Source: an uncultured Acidimicrobiales bacterium (lineage in GTDB: Bacteria > Actinomycetota > Acidimicrobiia > Acidimicrobiales > SZUA-35). Taken from it: 5,633 bases of DNA. The notes under the pieces were generated by a model that saw nothing but the letters and a program-made list of their open reading frames with translations, did not search any database and was not told where the DNA came from. Positions 5,443-5,633 of this stretch are shown in pieces (the first letter of the stretch is position 1; every line of letters begins with the position of its first letter). The translations under genes were made by a program, and so were the position numbers. The DNA lies in contig CALLIQ010000776.1 of assembly GCA_938008925.1 (NCBI GenBank), positions 1-5,633 of the forward strand, written 5' to 3'.

Positions 5443-5633
5443 ATGCTCATCGGTCTGCTTGCCACCGTCGTCGGTATCGCCGTGCTCTCGCGAGCGGCCG
5501 ACGAGTTCGTGGGGGGAGCGGCCGGGCTGGCGTCGATGCTCAAGGTTCCCCCGATCGTCATCGGTGCGGTGGTGGTCGGTTTCGGCACCAGTGCGCCGGA
5601 GATGGTCGTGTCCGGCATCGCTGCCACCCAGGG
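5443..5633 (+). CDS. Sodium/calcium antiporter (CaCA family), N-terminal part (3' end outside window)
   Basis: Only the first 63 residues are present; the gene runs off the right edge. The N terminus is a hydrophobic helix (MLIGLLATVVGIAVLSRAADEFV) followed by a short loop and a second helix (PPIVIGAVVVGFGTSAPEMVVSGIAA). GFGTSAPEM (46-54) is the alpha-1 repeat of the Ca2+/cation antiporter superfamily. Glu53 matches the acidic residue that coordinates the transported cation in the archaeal exchanger NCX_Mj. Members of this group, such as E. coli YrbG, are inner-membrane exchangers with about ten helices and a second, inverted alpha repeat, which here lies outside the window. Ion specificity cannot be judged from this part. 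ATG 5443 fits the family N terminus and the upstream -10-like element. No functional link to the dioxygenase is apparent. Confidence 0.88.
   Translation, partial: MLIGLLATVVGIAVLSRAADEFVGGAAGLASMLKVPPIVIGAVVVGFGTSAPEMVVSGIAATQ

Noticed and set aside
1..5633. Mobile element, phage or defence system
   Set aside because: No transposase, integrase, terminal inverted repeats or defence-type proteins are visible, and all recognisable genes are ordinary chromosomal functions.

Overview
The window is GC-rich bacterial chromosome, most likely from an actinobacterium and tentatively from the Acidimicrobiia. The evidence is the linkage of RNase J to FtsK, an order well known in actinobacteria, the actinobacterial style of the FtsK gamma domain (MLQRKLRVGFARAGRL), the GTG starts and the absence of Shine-Dalgarno sequences. 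The class-level assignment is inference.

Layout: (1) 2-445, plus strand, the C-terminal 147 residues of ribonuclease J. (2) 467-1285, minus strand, a small unrecognised lipoprotein gene convergent with rnj and divergent from ftsK. (3) 1286-1529, a 244-base divergent intergenic region rich in dyad symmetry, including a nested inverted repeat over the presumed ftsK promoter and start codon. (4) 1530-4415, a complete FtsK/SpoIIIE DNA translocase with membrane domain, acidic linker, RecA-like motor and gamma domain, plus an unusual Pro-rich and acidic tail of about 135 residues after the gamma domain. (5) 4454-5320, a PhyH-type Fe(II)/2-oxoglutarate dioxygenase. (6) 5321-5442, a short intergenic region with a repeated GCGCACTGAC motif and a palindrome. 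(7) 5443 to the window end, the start of a CaCA-family sodium/calcium antiporter.

The genes do not form an obvious single pathway. RNase J (RNA processing and decay) and FtsK (chromosome translocation at the division septum) are housekeeping genes. The lipoprotein, dioxygenase and antiporter look like independent transcription units. The three plus-strand genes that begin in the window each have a TAGNNT -10-like hexamer 6-10 bases before the start codon and no Shine-Dalgarno sequence. This suggests each is transcribed separately as a leaderless or nearly leaderless mRNA. I see no phage, transposon, CRISPR, tRNA or rRNA. I also see no convincing new multi-gene system; the points worth a second look are regulatory architecture and the FtsK tail.
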